NCBI GenBank assembly: GCA_030340625.1
Contig: JAOPHQ010005712.1
Location: 165,960 to 229,959, forward strand
DNA from: Merluccius polli
Lineage: Eukaryota; Chordata; Actinopteri; Gadiformes; Merlucciidae
Reading direction: 5' to 3'
DNA: 64,000 nucleotides
Shown: positions 38,421 through 55,800 of the stretch, piece by piece
How the letters are laid out: each line of letters begins with the position of its first letter
Numbering within the stretch: position 1 is the first letter of the stretch
Notes under the pieces: model-generated
Database searches by the model: none
What the model was told of the DNA's origin: nothing
The model's input: only the letters and a program-made list of their open reading frames with translations
Program-made: the position numbers and the translations under genes

Positions 38421-38540
38421 TACACTCTTGTTTCTCTTCAGATCGTATAAATCTTTCGCCTTTTACTAAAGATTTCCGTGGAGAGGAACATTATGAGTAT
38501 CAACTAATTTTTTGATGCCCTGCTTCACTGCGGGGCTTCC
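38421..38540 (+). ncRNA. U5 spliceosomal snRNA, copy 5
   Basis: It is identical to copy 4 in gene and 5' flank and lies in the second 685-bp unit. The downstream 3'-box-like sequence differs slightly (gttaaataataagac). Confidence 0.94.
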
Positions 38541-38605
38541 TGAACTGTTAAATAATAAGACTAATACACTCAGTCCATGTATTGTTAGTTAGAAAAGTGG
38601 TTTAA

Positions 38606-39000
38606 GAGTCGTTAGTAGTTATGCTGCTTATAGTGAAACTAGCCTCACATTAACCCAAAATAGGGTTAGTGATAGGGTTAACATATAGTTAACACTCCTA
38701 GCGGTGGAGAAGTGGTACTGCAGCCACTCAGTTCATGCATGGCTGGGTTTTTGAAATGGTTTGAGTCGTTAGTAGTTATGCTGCTTATAATAAAACTAGC
38801 CTCACATTAACCCAAAATAGGGTTAGTGATAGGGTTAACATATAGTTAACACTCCTAGCGGTGGAGAAGTGGTACTGCAGCCACTCAGTTCATGCATGGC
38901 TGGGTTTTTGAAATAGTTTGAGTCATTAGTAGTTATGCTGCTTATAATAAAACTAGCCTCACATTGACCCAAAATAGGGTTAGTGTTAGGGTTAACATAT
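38606..39000 (+). repeat. 157-bp sub-repeats in the U5 spacer
   Basis: The block starting gagtc(g/a)ttagtagttatgct recurs at 38606, 38763 and 38920, giving a 157-bp period, with the last copy incomplete. The same block occurs once plus a partial copy in each 685-bp unit, at about 37222 and 37396. The longer spacer before U5 copy 6 is explained by one extra sub-repeat. Confidence 0.88.
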
Positions 39001-39257
39001 AGTCTAAAGTTTAAACGAACATCCTTTATCTACTTTGCCCTTTGTTCCTTAAGGGTGGAGTATATATAGGTGGTGTGCAGAGCAAAGAGGTGGAGTTAAG
39101 GCTAAATCTCAAGCCAGTTGTAGCTCCCGTCATCCCTTGCGGCGCCATGGAGTCACTTTAAAGTGCTTCAAGTCCACCCCGGACCTGAGAGTAAAACCGG
39201 GACCCAGAGGTGTATCTGGGAGGACCTGGACGGTCCACCCAGACCTCTTCTCTTCAG

Positions 39258-39377
39258 TACACTCTTGTTTCTCTTCAGATCGTATAAATCTTTCGCCTTT
39301 TACTAAAGATTTCCGTGGAGAGGAACATTATGAGTATCAACTAATTTTTTGATGCCCTGCTTCACTGCGGGGCTTCC
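39258..39377 (+). ncRNA. U5 spliceosomal snRNA, copy 6
   Basis: An intact U5 body. The 5' flank is nearly identical to copies 4 and 5 (for example aaaaccgggacccagagg instead of aaaaccaggacccagagg; ZNF143-like site with cccgtcatccc). The unique 3' flank (tgaactgtaagaaagtaaaa) marks the end of the array. Confidence 0.94.
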
Positions 39378-39483
39378 TGAACTGTAAGAAAGTAAAACGC
39401 ATACCTCGTACTGCGTAGCTCTCATGTAGGCTATGTTTTAAGCATCGTAGCCACTTTTTAAAAAATAAAATAGAAAACCAATA

Positions 39484-39605
39484 CCATTGTCCACTTTGCC
39501 CCTGTTCATTAATCAATGAGTGTTGCAAATCAAGTAGAAATCATCAACTGGGGAACAGCAGGTTTACAGCTGATGTGATGCCCTGCTTCAGTGATAAGTT
39601 TCCTA
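39484..39605 (+). pseudogene. Possible relic of a seventh U5 unit
   Basis: tccactttgcccctgttcat resembles the block tctactttgccctttgttc that precedes copies 3-6. About 80 bp later gatgccctgcttcagtgata matches the start of the U5 3' hairpin, after which homology is lost. The body and Sm site are missing. This could be a deletion remnant of a U5 unit or chance similarity. Confidence 0.35.
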
Positions 39606-40330
39606 CGTCTAGGTCAGAAAACTGTAAATATCTCTGAAATAAATGTGATGGTATAGGCCAAATAAAACAGTGTGCGATAGCCTGCTTGGATAATATGAAC
39701 GTCACCTCGTCTGTGTGTAAATATAACAAGAAACATAGAGATGGCCTGACATCATGTTTGTATTTTGCGAGTGCGGATGTTTCCCAATCGGGAACTTTAG
39801 TGTTGCAAGATAAAAATAAAAAAAAGTCCAACTCATATTCATATCATGAGGTGACATGTAAAAACAAGACTATATTATAGATCACATTCATTTCACGTTT
39901 TGAATATGGCCTATATTCAAGATATATTCAAGACGAGTGTGCTTAAAACACCATCACAACATAAACCAAGGAGAGCCCACGTGAAACACAATATGACTTC
40001 TATCAACATTATATCATTAATAAAACAACAATCTAGCTAATATGAAAAATACAGTAAAACATTTGGACCTAGAACTGCCACAAAACACATAAATATATTT
40101 ATCTGGGATGAAATTAGGCCGGACTCCAGCTGGAAACTAACCATTAACCATGAATACATTTAAAATACGCATTTTGGTGAAAGAGTAAATCACCTATCCC
40201 CGATTCATGTTGTAATATTTTTGATAGGTCTATTGTAATATTTGGGAAGAGGCGGGCCTATATTTTTGGTCGGAAAAAAGTCGAAAATAGGTTTGGGAAA
40301 ACGTACTAGAGAAATATGCTGTTTATAATT
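39606..40330. other. AT-rich intergenic spacer
   Basis: No exon, repeat family or RNA gene was recognised. Composition is AT-rich, with scattered short reading frames only. Confidence 0.5.
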
Positions 40331-40360
40331 TTTTTTTAAAGATATTAACAAACGCAGTAT

Positions 40361-40384
40361 GCTCTCTCTCTCGGTCTCTGTCTC

Positions 40385-40458
<74 letters not shown>

Positions 40459-40494
40459 ACTCGGTATTGTGCAGCCCCCTCTCTCTCGCGCACG

Positions 40495-40557
<63 letters not shown>
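40361..40557. repeat. Compound (CT)n-(CA)n microsatellite
   Basis: (CT)n with occasional CG interruptions to about 40434 runs into (CA)n. After a short gap a second (CA)n occupies about 40498-40557. It lies upstream of the CpG-rich trim8 promoter region. Confidence 0.95.
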
Positions 40558-40558
<1 letters not shown>

Positions 40559-40559
40559 G

Positions 40560-42878
40560 TTTCTCTTAACTCCTCCCGGTAAAAACGTGACACACATCGG
40601 TTGTGTGACAGGTCACGTGACAGTCTGAGCGCTGATCCGGAAGGTGGGGGAGCTGCTGCTGTTACTGAGACTAGTCCAGCTCGCCTGCATTCCTCCTCTC
40701 CCCAAAGCCTGCCCGGGAGAAAGAAAGAAAGGGGGAGAGGGAGAGAGAGACATACAGAGAGAGGGAGAGAGAGAAAACACAAATAATTATTCAAAGGCGT
40801 ATTTGGATAGATGTACTGTTGAAGGGGGGCCTCACCTAGGATATCATGGCGAGACTGTGCCTCTGAAAATGGTCCCGCCTGGCCTACACCTTCGGACTTG
40901 GCTGTGCTGAAAATGCGTAATTTATAACGACGGAGTCTTTGCCGTTTGTGTTCCTGTTTAGGTCAGCAAACGAAACCCGTTTTTTTGTTTTTTTTTGGAT
41001 CAGCCTTTCCAGTCTTTTCCAGAGCGAATATCTTTCTTCTTCTTGTGTTTTTTTTTTTTTTTTAAATGAGGATCGCAAGATGGCTGATGACAGCTACCCT
41101 TAACAAGGACGGGATAGCGACGTCCCCTTTAAGATTAAAAGGGTATATGTATATATTTTTTTGTATCCGTATCAATTGTACGTATTTGCAGATTCGCCAC
41201 GACGAATAACGATAACGCGAACGTAGGTTCGGGACCTAACATACGGACTACGGCGGCCGTTTCGACGTGCGGGGAAAATAAAAAACTGCGAGGTGACGTC
41301 TGAGATAATAATTGCACGATTGTTTTTATTAATCAAAGCTAAGGAAGTGAGTATATAAAAAGGTTGTGTGTGTTGTTGTTTTTTTTCGTTTTATTTTCGT
41401 TTTTTAATAATACAAAGCCCCCCCCCCCCCCCCCCCCCCCCCCCACAACCAACAACCATGTCCGAAATCCCCTGAGAAGAAGCGACCAGCGTAAAAGGGG
41501 AGTAAATAAAAACCCGTTGGTGGTGGTGGGGGGGGTGAAGGATAATCCGTGGGTCGATAGATATTCAGACAGGCTCGCGACGGGCGGCCGACATTCCAAC
41601 GGATTCTGAGAAAGAAAAAAAAAAAAAACCTTTTGTTTTGTGCGCGTGAACCGGGCGGCCATTATTAGCCATGCAGCGGCGCGCACCGCTTTAAATGACG
41701 CCCGGCGGACGGCGTGTTTCGCCCGAGCCCCGGTACACGGTAACACGGTCGTTGTCGGTAACGTTGTCGGGGAGCGGCGGACCGAGGCCTTGCGTGGCGA
41801 TATGCGAGCCGCGCCGGTGCCACATAGCAGGCGTTGTTATCCGTCGCGCGGAATAGCGCCGCTTCGCCGCCGTGTCGCGTCGTTGCCGCGTCGCCGCCGC
41901 CGCTCGTGTGTCCGAAGTCCTCTGCGCCGCTAAGTGTCAAGTGTATCTGGTCTTGTTGAACGGGCTAGCTGGCCTCCCATTACCTTGCATGGTGGTTATT
42001 TAAACCCTAATAATGACGTGGGGATAGACAGAATTCAGTTCTCATATATATACATGTGTATATATGTATATTTGCTTTGTGTTGTGTGGCTACAACACGC
42101 AATAGGTAAATAGCCCTGTGGTTTCGTTACGTTACGTTTCGTGACGTGTGTTATCTCTGGTAATCAATCAAAAACCAAACGGAAGAATTCAGGAAAGCTC
42201 ATCCCCTAAAGTGGAGGCCCGACGTTATTGACGTGATCCGTGGACGTTAAGACGTGACGTGACGTGGTACGCCGAGCCTTGCCTCAGTACATTTACTGTT
42301 GTGTTTGTGGAGGACCAGACTGTCCTCGCCGCTTCCTGTATGCTAACGGGGGGAAGCTCACACCAACGACTAGGCCCTGTGTGTGTCTGTGATTTGGGAA
42401 AAGGAAAAAAATCACCCTTTACTGTAAATCTGCATCATCATCATCATCCTCATCCTCGCCACCAGAGTGTGGTAATAATCACAAAGCTGTGGTCATCGTT
42501 TGCCAGAGGCCTTCTTTGATTATTCTCTAGAAATTGCCTTCGCGTCCCAGCAATAAGCAGATCATCTGTCAGGGGAGGTTTATCTCGCCGATAGTATATT
42601 TTTTTTAGTTCTGCGGACCCGCTTGGTCACAGGAACCAGAATAAAAGAGCTGATCCCTTGAATCACATCAATTCCTCTTTCTTTTTTTTTCTTTTTTCTG
42701 CTCTTTTTTTTTTTTTTGCTCTACCGTTCAGTGTCAAGAAACGTCAAGAGTGCCAGAAATCGTATTTTCTTTTATCGACGACACGAGAGACAGGCGACCG
42801 CCGGCGCCGAGTGGTCGGTCGGAAGGAGGCGACGGACACTGGTGTATGCCTGCGCACACCTCCGTCATGGCGTCTGAC
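40560..42878 (+). promoter_or_regulatory. trim8: trim8 upstream region and probable 5' UTR with CpG-rich core
   Basis: The sequence from about 41560 to 41940 is very rich in CpG (gcggcgcgcaccgc, cgtcgccgccgccgctcgtg), marking a CpG-island promoter. A C run lies at 41417-41444. Between 41940 and 42878 no coding exon is seen, so it is probably 5' UTR or a non-coding first exon plus intron. A 97-codon reading frame over the CpG core is judged to be chance. Confidence 0.5.
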
Positions 42879-49168
<6,290 letters not shown>

Positions 49169-49182
49169 CATAGACCCACACC

Positions 49183-49237
<55 letters not shown>

Positions 49238-50460
49238 ATAGTCAGACACCTAGTTCTATTGACAGGATTGTAAACACAACACTCAAATGAAGCAATTAGA
49301 TCTACACACTCGTTGCTGTTCAGACACACACACACACACAGATACACGTAGCACATGTACACAATTTCGGGGGCAGGGTCTATCTTTTAATGATTTTATT
49401 TCCTTGTTTGTTCTTTATTTGCTTCTGTCTATGGCTCTTTAAGCGCATTCTACATAAAGTGTTGGTTCTCAACGGCATACAGCATCCAATCCGGTTAAAC
49501 CATAGCTTGACATGACATTTTCAGACACACAGCACCACTCACTGGTTTGAACACAGACTGGCGGAGCCCTGCATTGTAGCTTCCTACGAGCAAATACCGA
49601 AGCCAATGAGGGGGATGCCGCGTAGCGCTGAAACTTCTGATTTAGCCCCTTTTTGCGTCTGATCCGATTCCCTAATATATTGTTAAGAGCAGTCCCATTA
49701 TTTCCTTGGTTTCTGTTTTTTTCCCCCATTGCTGCACTTATGCCCTCCGTTCGTTGAGTTCAGGGATGTACCGCACGGCTCGAACATAAAACGCTCTTCC
49801 ACGTTCCCCAACTGTGTGGAACGCCCACAATGCACTTGGTCACGCCTTGGTATGCCTGGGTTACTGATGCAAAACCCACAAGAGGACATTGGAGCTGCAT
49901 CTGAGGGGCTGGTCGACCCCTGACTTCTGGTCTGAATCCAGTCCCTATTCCTAGCTCTCGCCTTCGCCAGAGAGAAGATGGATTCCCCCCGCCTGCTACC
50001 AGGCTTCCTCGTAGGACTTAAGTTCTGTGTCTGAAGGAATCGGTTTCCACTGAGTAGTCATTATAAGATTTTGTGTTATTTGCTACATTCGTAGTTTCCG
50101 TCATCTTGTGTCTTGTGACTCTTAGACCAGTAGAGACAGTCGAGGCGAGAGAGTCGAGGCTGGACAGACCAAACTAATCGACAAAAGCATCTGGGGTGAT
50201 TGATGATGCTTTAATTGTACTTCCTGCAGGGCAAAGATGTCACTTCCTCTCAACAAGCACACTAGGTCCTGGCTTCCTGTTTGCAGCTGTAAGCTGATTT
50301 TTTTATAAGCACTCAAAAAAAACGATGGCAAATTGTATGGAGTTTTAAAAAAAAAAATGTACGAAGGGTCGAAGGATTTTTTCTGGGAACTTTTTCTAAA
50401 GAAGGAGACTCAGCTGCTTGAAAGGATGCATCCTAAAATAAAACTGGGTTGTTAACAGTC
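49169..50460 (+). other. trim8: trim8 3' UTR
   Basis: From the stop codon to a consensus aataaa at 50437-50442. It contains a (CA)n tract at about 49189-49232. No other exon was recognised. Confidence 0.6.
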
Positions 50461-52430
50461 AGCCAACAAAAGTATCTTTTTTTGTAAATATTTTGTGAAA
50501 TGGAAAAAATTAGACATGTCCTTTGGAGGAGGGTTCCAAATAAATCAACAAATTCAAGTGTGTCTCTTTTATTATCACTGTATATACAAGCCCCATCCCC
50601 CGGACGGGTACAGGCGTCACATCATTCATGTCATTCTGAATGTCACGATGTGCGTGCAGAGTGGAGGTTTTTGCATGTGCACTCAGACGGCATACAACCA
50701 ACGGAAACTAAGGTTGTCATACACACCTAAAACAATCCCTCCATCACTCTGTGGTCTATTTTTATTACACAGATACAGCTACAAGTGTACAGATACATAG
50801 CCACGCCTTCCTGCCCAGTATGAGTGTGGCCAATGAGAAGGTGTGGGTGGGGGACTGCAGCATGACAACAGGGCAGAGAGGAGAGGTCTTCGTTTGAGTC
50901 ATTCAAAGAGGTTTCATTTGCGTGGGTGTGTTGACGTCAACCTGATGTGATTAGCATGGGTATTTTTCTGCCATTGTTACAGCTTCTTCTTGAAAAAAAT
51001 AGCAAACGATGGCCTCCAAACATCAACATTTTTCATAGGAGTCACATAAAATGTCCTTGTGAGGCTGCAGTCCCCAACCCTTTTCTGTTGTAGAGCTGCC
51101 TGAGGTGCAGATGTCTTGGCAGCAAGTCTCTTTGTCAGCAAGTCTCAGTGGAGAACAGAAACTTTGGTGTCACAGGTTCAGCACAAATTACAGGAATAGT
51201 TTTCTAACACACACACACACACACACACACCTCTTCACCCTATAACTCAATACAGTCTCACACAGCTGCTAAACAGCTGTCCGACTGTCGAGCAGAGAAA
51301 GGCAGTATTCCTGTCGCCTACAACTGAATGATTATGCATCACACACAAACACTGTCTGGCTCGTTAACTCACACACGCACACACACACACATACACACAC
51401 ACACACACACACGCACGTACACACACACACACACGCACGTACACAGTAGGGAGAACGCCTTTTTTTTACCACTGCTAAAACAACCGCAAACTTTGTGTTC
51501 GCCTTCAAAGGTTTCATCAGGCGCCTGTAGATAAAAGGCTAACCGAATCCTGCCAAAGGGACTGTTTGATATTTTTTTTAACTCATGCTGCCCATAAAAG
51601 AATATATATATTTATTTTTATCCTTTATCCTCAAAGCCATGACACTATTGGCATGGCTCCATGGATGCTCAGTGGCCACCAGATGGAGACAGAGCCAATG
51701 GCCTTCTGGTGGATTGCTGTCACCCATTCTGACAACCGTCAGCTGCTGTATGCCATGTATGAAATAATTGGAGATTGAAGTAGATGTTTTGTGACGAAAT
51801 GCCCTGAAGAACAACTAGGTCAACCAAAGGAGACATAGGCTCCACCGAAAGACTGGACACCGTCATAATTACGGCAAGAAATGACTTGTGGCCCATTTCT
51901 GGGGATTATACTGGAAGTGTTGATGGTGTTGAAGCAGAGAACAGAGGCCTACCAGGCTTTTTAAATAATCTTGAGATTTGTCAACTTTTGTGCATGAGGT
52001 ATCACTGATTAGGGAGTATGTAAAAAAAAACACATGGGCATTAAGACACATAATAACAAGGATTGTATGTGAAGACACTAGTATTATAACTTTTTGGGTA
52101 AATTGTGTCTTTGGCATTGACTCTCATACATTTCTCTCCTCATTTCTGTCAGACTTGTAATTTGACTCAAAGCTATATCAAATAGATGACTACAACTGAT
52201 GGTAATATAAGATCCTATATTGTCATTGTTGTTGTGCCCTAGCCAGGTCCGTCTCTTGCAGAGGCCTCTTCAGACTCCCGTTTGTCGTTGTGACACGTGT
52301 CACAACCAGCTGATACCTGCCAAGGGTGTCTGTAGTTTAGCACTAAAAGGCCCATAGCTGAGAAAACCCTAAACAGAGATCACCATCCTCAATATCAGCA
52401 AGAAATTAAAAAGTTCCACACTTTAAGCTA
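50461..52430. other. Spacer between the converging trim8 and arl3 genes
   Basis: Contains (CA)n tracts at 51209-51230 and 51370-51442. A 70-codon plus-strand frame at 51566-51778 has no recognised motif. No gene is supported. Confidence 0.5.
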
Positions 52431-52433
52431 TTT

Positions 52434-53382
52434 TTTATTGTTTTTAAAAGAAATAGATATTCATCTTCTGGAAACATCTTTCTCCTTGTCTTTTTTTATT
52501 TTTTTATCCCCGTACCTTCGAACCTTTAGAGATAACATTCAGGAATTTCCAAAGGAAATGACCAAGAACGATTTCCATTAACAACAAAAAGAGAGAGAAC
52601 TGCACAAAGTTATCAAAGTTATGCATTATGAATTGCGTAAATCTCTTGTTAAAAATCTGCCACATTACATGTCAACATTAAAGCCTACAAACCCAGCTGC
52701 GTTAACATATACTCTACAACATGTGCATAACTTTACAAATGAAAGCAGGGCCAAGTTATTTACAGTTGATCATCACAAAAAGTTTAGTGTCTCTTAACCA
52801 TTTATCTTCATAATTATTATTATTTTTTAAACACATGAACATGTATCAACCTTTTACAGGGGAAATTCAACCTAGTAAAACACATTTCTTTGTCTTAAAA
52901 ACCCACACCACCAGACTAGTTTTTGTATGTATTCTACATGACCATAAATAAAGAATTACAAAAATATACCTCACTTCAAACAGAGCCATGGCAAGAAAAG
53001 CAAACAGACATGGAATGGTATAAAAAGACAGAGCCATCTCTTAGTGGAGAGACGCTTAGCAATTAGCCCCAAGGGGTACATTAACAAAAAGGTGACAGAA
53101 GTTGCTTCCTCATACAGAGTGGACCCATATAATTCAAAACGTTGCCATTTCAGTGAGCAATGTAGCAATTCCTGAAATGTTAGGGTTCCTATGAAAAGCT
53201 AATGAAAGAAGTGAGAATGGCTCGAATTCAGCTGGTAAAATAACTGTTTTTTTCTCAAAATAAAGAAACCTCTACACTTCCTTTTCTTTTAAGGGACAAA
53301 AAAACATTCTGAGGTTAATTAGTGTCAGTGAAACAAAGAGATGCAGGGTGGTTAAAACCTCTTCAAGTCCATGTTGGAATAG

Positions 53383-53464
<82 letters not shown>

Positions 53465-53551
53465 ATTCAAAGGAACATATCAGGAGGGTGCAAGTTGTGT
53501 GTGTGTGTGTTTATACATTTCCCTTCCAGTCCTGCACAGTAGAAAGTGGAG
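52434..53551 (-). other. arl3: Probable arl3 3' UTR
   Basis: The minus strand downstream of the arl3 stop codon has no coding exon, and a poly(A) signal appears as tttatt at 52434-52439. A (GT)n array of about 40 units at 53383-53462 lies within it, so the transcript would contain a long CA repeat near the stop codon. Confidence 0.5.
53383..53462. repeat. (GT)n microsatellite of about 40 units
   Basis: A perfect GT array about 90 bp from the arl3 stop codon, within the inferred 3' UTR. Confidence 0.97.
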
Positions 53552-55275
53552 CTACTTTTTCTTCGCATTGACGCTCTTGCAGACCCAGTTCATTCCCTCC
53601 TACAAGTAGAGAAGAGAGAGGCATGCTGTCATGGTTACATGGTTACAAAGTTACATTGGCCATGTTCACCTTGTGGCCATCATGGTTCTAAGCTGTAGCT
53701 GGGTGGGGGGACGGTTCCCACCCAGTTACTGTTTAGAACCAAGATGGCCGCTGGGTGAACATGGGCAATGGAGAGACTAAAGGCCACTTATTGATGAGTC
53801 TGTCTGACCAGACAAACCAGGACTCACCTGAATCCCTTCCCCCGTGAGGGCGGAGCAGGACTGGATCTGCCACACGCGGTCCCGGATGGTGTGGAGGTTG
53901 AGACCCTCGGCGATCTCAGACGCTGGGGCAGCGGTCAGCAGGTCTTGCTTGTTGGCAAAGATCAGCACCGGAACACCATTCAACTTCTCCTCATCCAACA
54001 ACTCGGCCAGCTCCTGTAAAACACACACAAAACAAAACATACACACAGATTTGTATCTGTTATTGCCTTAACAGAACCAGATTTATACGGCATTGCTTAA
54101 AGGTATTAAGTATTTAGTATAAGAAATAATAGCTGACATACCTGCCCCGTTTCCTCAAATCTTTTTCTGTCAGCACTGTCGATGACATAAATCTGAAACA
54201 CAATGACGGGTTTCTCAAAAATGGTAGGCCTGTAGGCATGGGAATTAACACGGGACCGGTACCTAGGACATAAACCAACACGAGATGTCCAGAACGGATA
54301 CTCACTAGGACGTCGGTGTTCTCGAAGTAGTTCCTCCAGTAAGGTCTGATCTTCCTCTGGCCTCCGATGTCCCACACGTTCAGCTTGAACCCTTGAGACT
54401 GCACGCTCTTGATGTTGAAACCCTAAGTTCACATCAAAAAGAAGAGCTCGTTTCCCATGCACACGTTAATTAAATCCACACACACAAAACCCATCAGGCG
54501 AGAGTGTTATTCAGCACTGCCATTGGCAATGAATCCCAGCTCCTTCCGCCAAATAACAAGGCCATGAATGTTTGATACCTGTGTGGGTGTGATGTGGCTG
54601 ATATCCTCGGAGGCTAGCTGCTTGAGCAGGGTCGTCTTCCCACCGTTGTCCAGACCCAGCAGGAGGATCCGGACCTCCTGGTCCGGCGTGCTCTTCAGTT
54701 TGCGCAGAATCGACAGCAATCCCTGCAACGATATAAGCCAGAGACCACCCCCAGGTGAGATGAGATAACGCAATGCCCACCCCAACAGGGAGGGGGGGGG
54801 GGGGGGGGGGGGGGTAGGCGTGGTGGTCGTAGCGGCGTCCACTCCATCACCACCAGCACCGTAGGCCCCTGCAAGTTAACGGACGTTAACGTGCTATAAG
54901 CTAGCCACACTCCCAAGTAGACTAACAGCAAGTGGGTATCCTGTTGTAATACATACGCTGCTACTGGTGTGTTTTATTCGTGGATAGCTCAAGTGTGTGT
55001 GTGTGTGTGGGGGGGGGGGGCTAGATGGGGGGCTAACCCTAGCTTGTCTGCTAACAGGCTAGGCTAATCTCCCGTGAGAAACTAACGGAGCGGCGTAGTC
55101 GGCGTCTGCAGTCACAAGAAAATAAATCAAATAATATCTGTACTTATCAACAACAACAAAAAAAGACCCAGCGAATAAAAACTATTACCTACTATTACCG
55201 AGTCGGCACAACCGAGTCGTATTTTTTTTTTGAAGGGGGAATAGCTAAATAACGACCACACGTTAAACTCACCAT
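53552..55275 (-). CDS. arl3: ARL3 small GTPase
   Basis: ARL3 is an Arf-like GTPase that, when GTP-bound (with ARL13B as GEF and RP2 as GAP), releases lipidated cargo from UNC119 and PDE6D inside cilia. Exons in transcript order: 55273-55275 (the ATG alone), 54579-54722, 54306-54422, 54142-54192, 53828-54013 and 53552-53599; 182 residues, exactly the human length. Seen directly: N-terminal helix GLLSILRKLKSTPDQEVR, P-loop GLDNGGKT (residues 24-31), the switch region with GFNIKSV, WDIGGQ, the guanine-base motif NKQD, SCSALTGEG, and the C-terminus MNWVCKSVNAKKK. The P-loop reads NGGKT where human has NAGKT. The start is fixed by ATG|gtgagt splicing to the GLLSIL exon. Intron 1 contains a G run at 54786-54813. 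It is head-to-head with sfxn2, as in human 10q24. Confidence 0.97.
53654..53770. repeat. Foldback repeat in the last arl3 intron
   Basis: The left arm from 53654 (cattggccatgttcacc, ggccatcatggttctaa, gctgggtgggg) is mirrored by the right arm up to 53770 (cccacccagttac, ttagaaccaagatggccgc, tgggtgaacatgggcaatg) with a minimal loop. Part of the right arm, agaaccaagatggccgct, also occurs at about 15359-15376 in rnf157 intron 3, so this is a dispersed family. Confidence 0.7.
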
Positions 55276-55800
55276 CTTGTTGCCTTATCCTCCCCAAGAC
55301 GCCGCCGAGGGTTACCAAGGGTGATGACGTGCTACGTACACGACGTGCTTACGTAGCACGACGTGGCCCGGGCCACCCGGAAGTCGGCCGTGGTTGGTTG
55401 CGTTTCTGACCCGACCTCAGATGCATTATGCGTATACATATTGCATATTGTTTGCGTGCACAATATTGACATTATATATTGAATAGTTTATAGCTTTAGC
55501 AATTATGCAGAGGCCGTCATTCCCGCACCTCACTGTATATGTAACAAACAAAAACAAAAAAAATAGCGTGTGATGTTAATGTGTGTTATTACGCAAAAAA
55601 ATGTGCACATAAAAACCATAAAGTAAGAGCCCCCCCCCCCCCCCCCCCCCCGGTGGGAACGGCCCCGCTCTGTGATTGGGCGAGAGCTCGCCACGTGCGG
55701 CATCTCGCGACGACGAGGAGGCTCGCGACGAGACCCATTGATTGCCTCACAGGTTACGTTTTTTTGCGTGGCTTTTAAGAGGACCCAGACAGGTATGTAG
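55276..55800. promoter_or_regulatory. Probable shared arl3/sfxn2 promoter region
   Basis: The two genes diverge from this interval. It contains tgatgacgt (CRE-like), cacccggaagtc (ETS-like) and an inverted repeat, cgtgctacgta at 55328-55338 with tacgtagcacg at 55350-55360. CpG content is raised here and again at about 55670-55735. A donor-like cagacag|gtatgt at 55793 could end a non-coding first exon of sfxn2, whose second exon starts at 57473 after ttgttcaccag. A C run lies at 55631-55650. Confidence 0.5.

Larger units (their letters stand above)
37171..38540 (+). repeat. Two tandem copies of a 685-bp unit, each carrying one U5 gene
   Basis: 37171-37855 and 37856-38540 read as identical by eye, including spacer, promoter and U5 gene; a 122-codon chance reading frame is also repeated exactly 685 bp apart. 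Each unit contains gagtcgttagtagttatgct, TTAGGG-like words (agggttagtgatagggttaa) and gttaacatatagttaac. A third, diverged and longer unit follows, at about 38541-39377. Confidence 0.9.

Noticed and set aside
37462..38515. Two identical 122-codon plus-strand reading frames across the U5 units
   Set aside because: They run through the snRNA promoter and U5 gene body and are duplicated only because the 685-bp unit is duplicated. They contain no protein motif.
41640..41933. 97-codon arginine/alanine-rich plus-strand frame
   Set aside because: It lies in the trim8 CpG island, where stop codons are rare by composition. No homology was recognised.
51566..51778. 70-codon plus-strand frame between trim8 and arl3
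   Set aside because: No domain, no splice context, and it lies between converging 3' ends. Likely chance.
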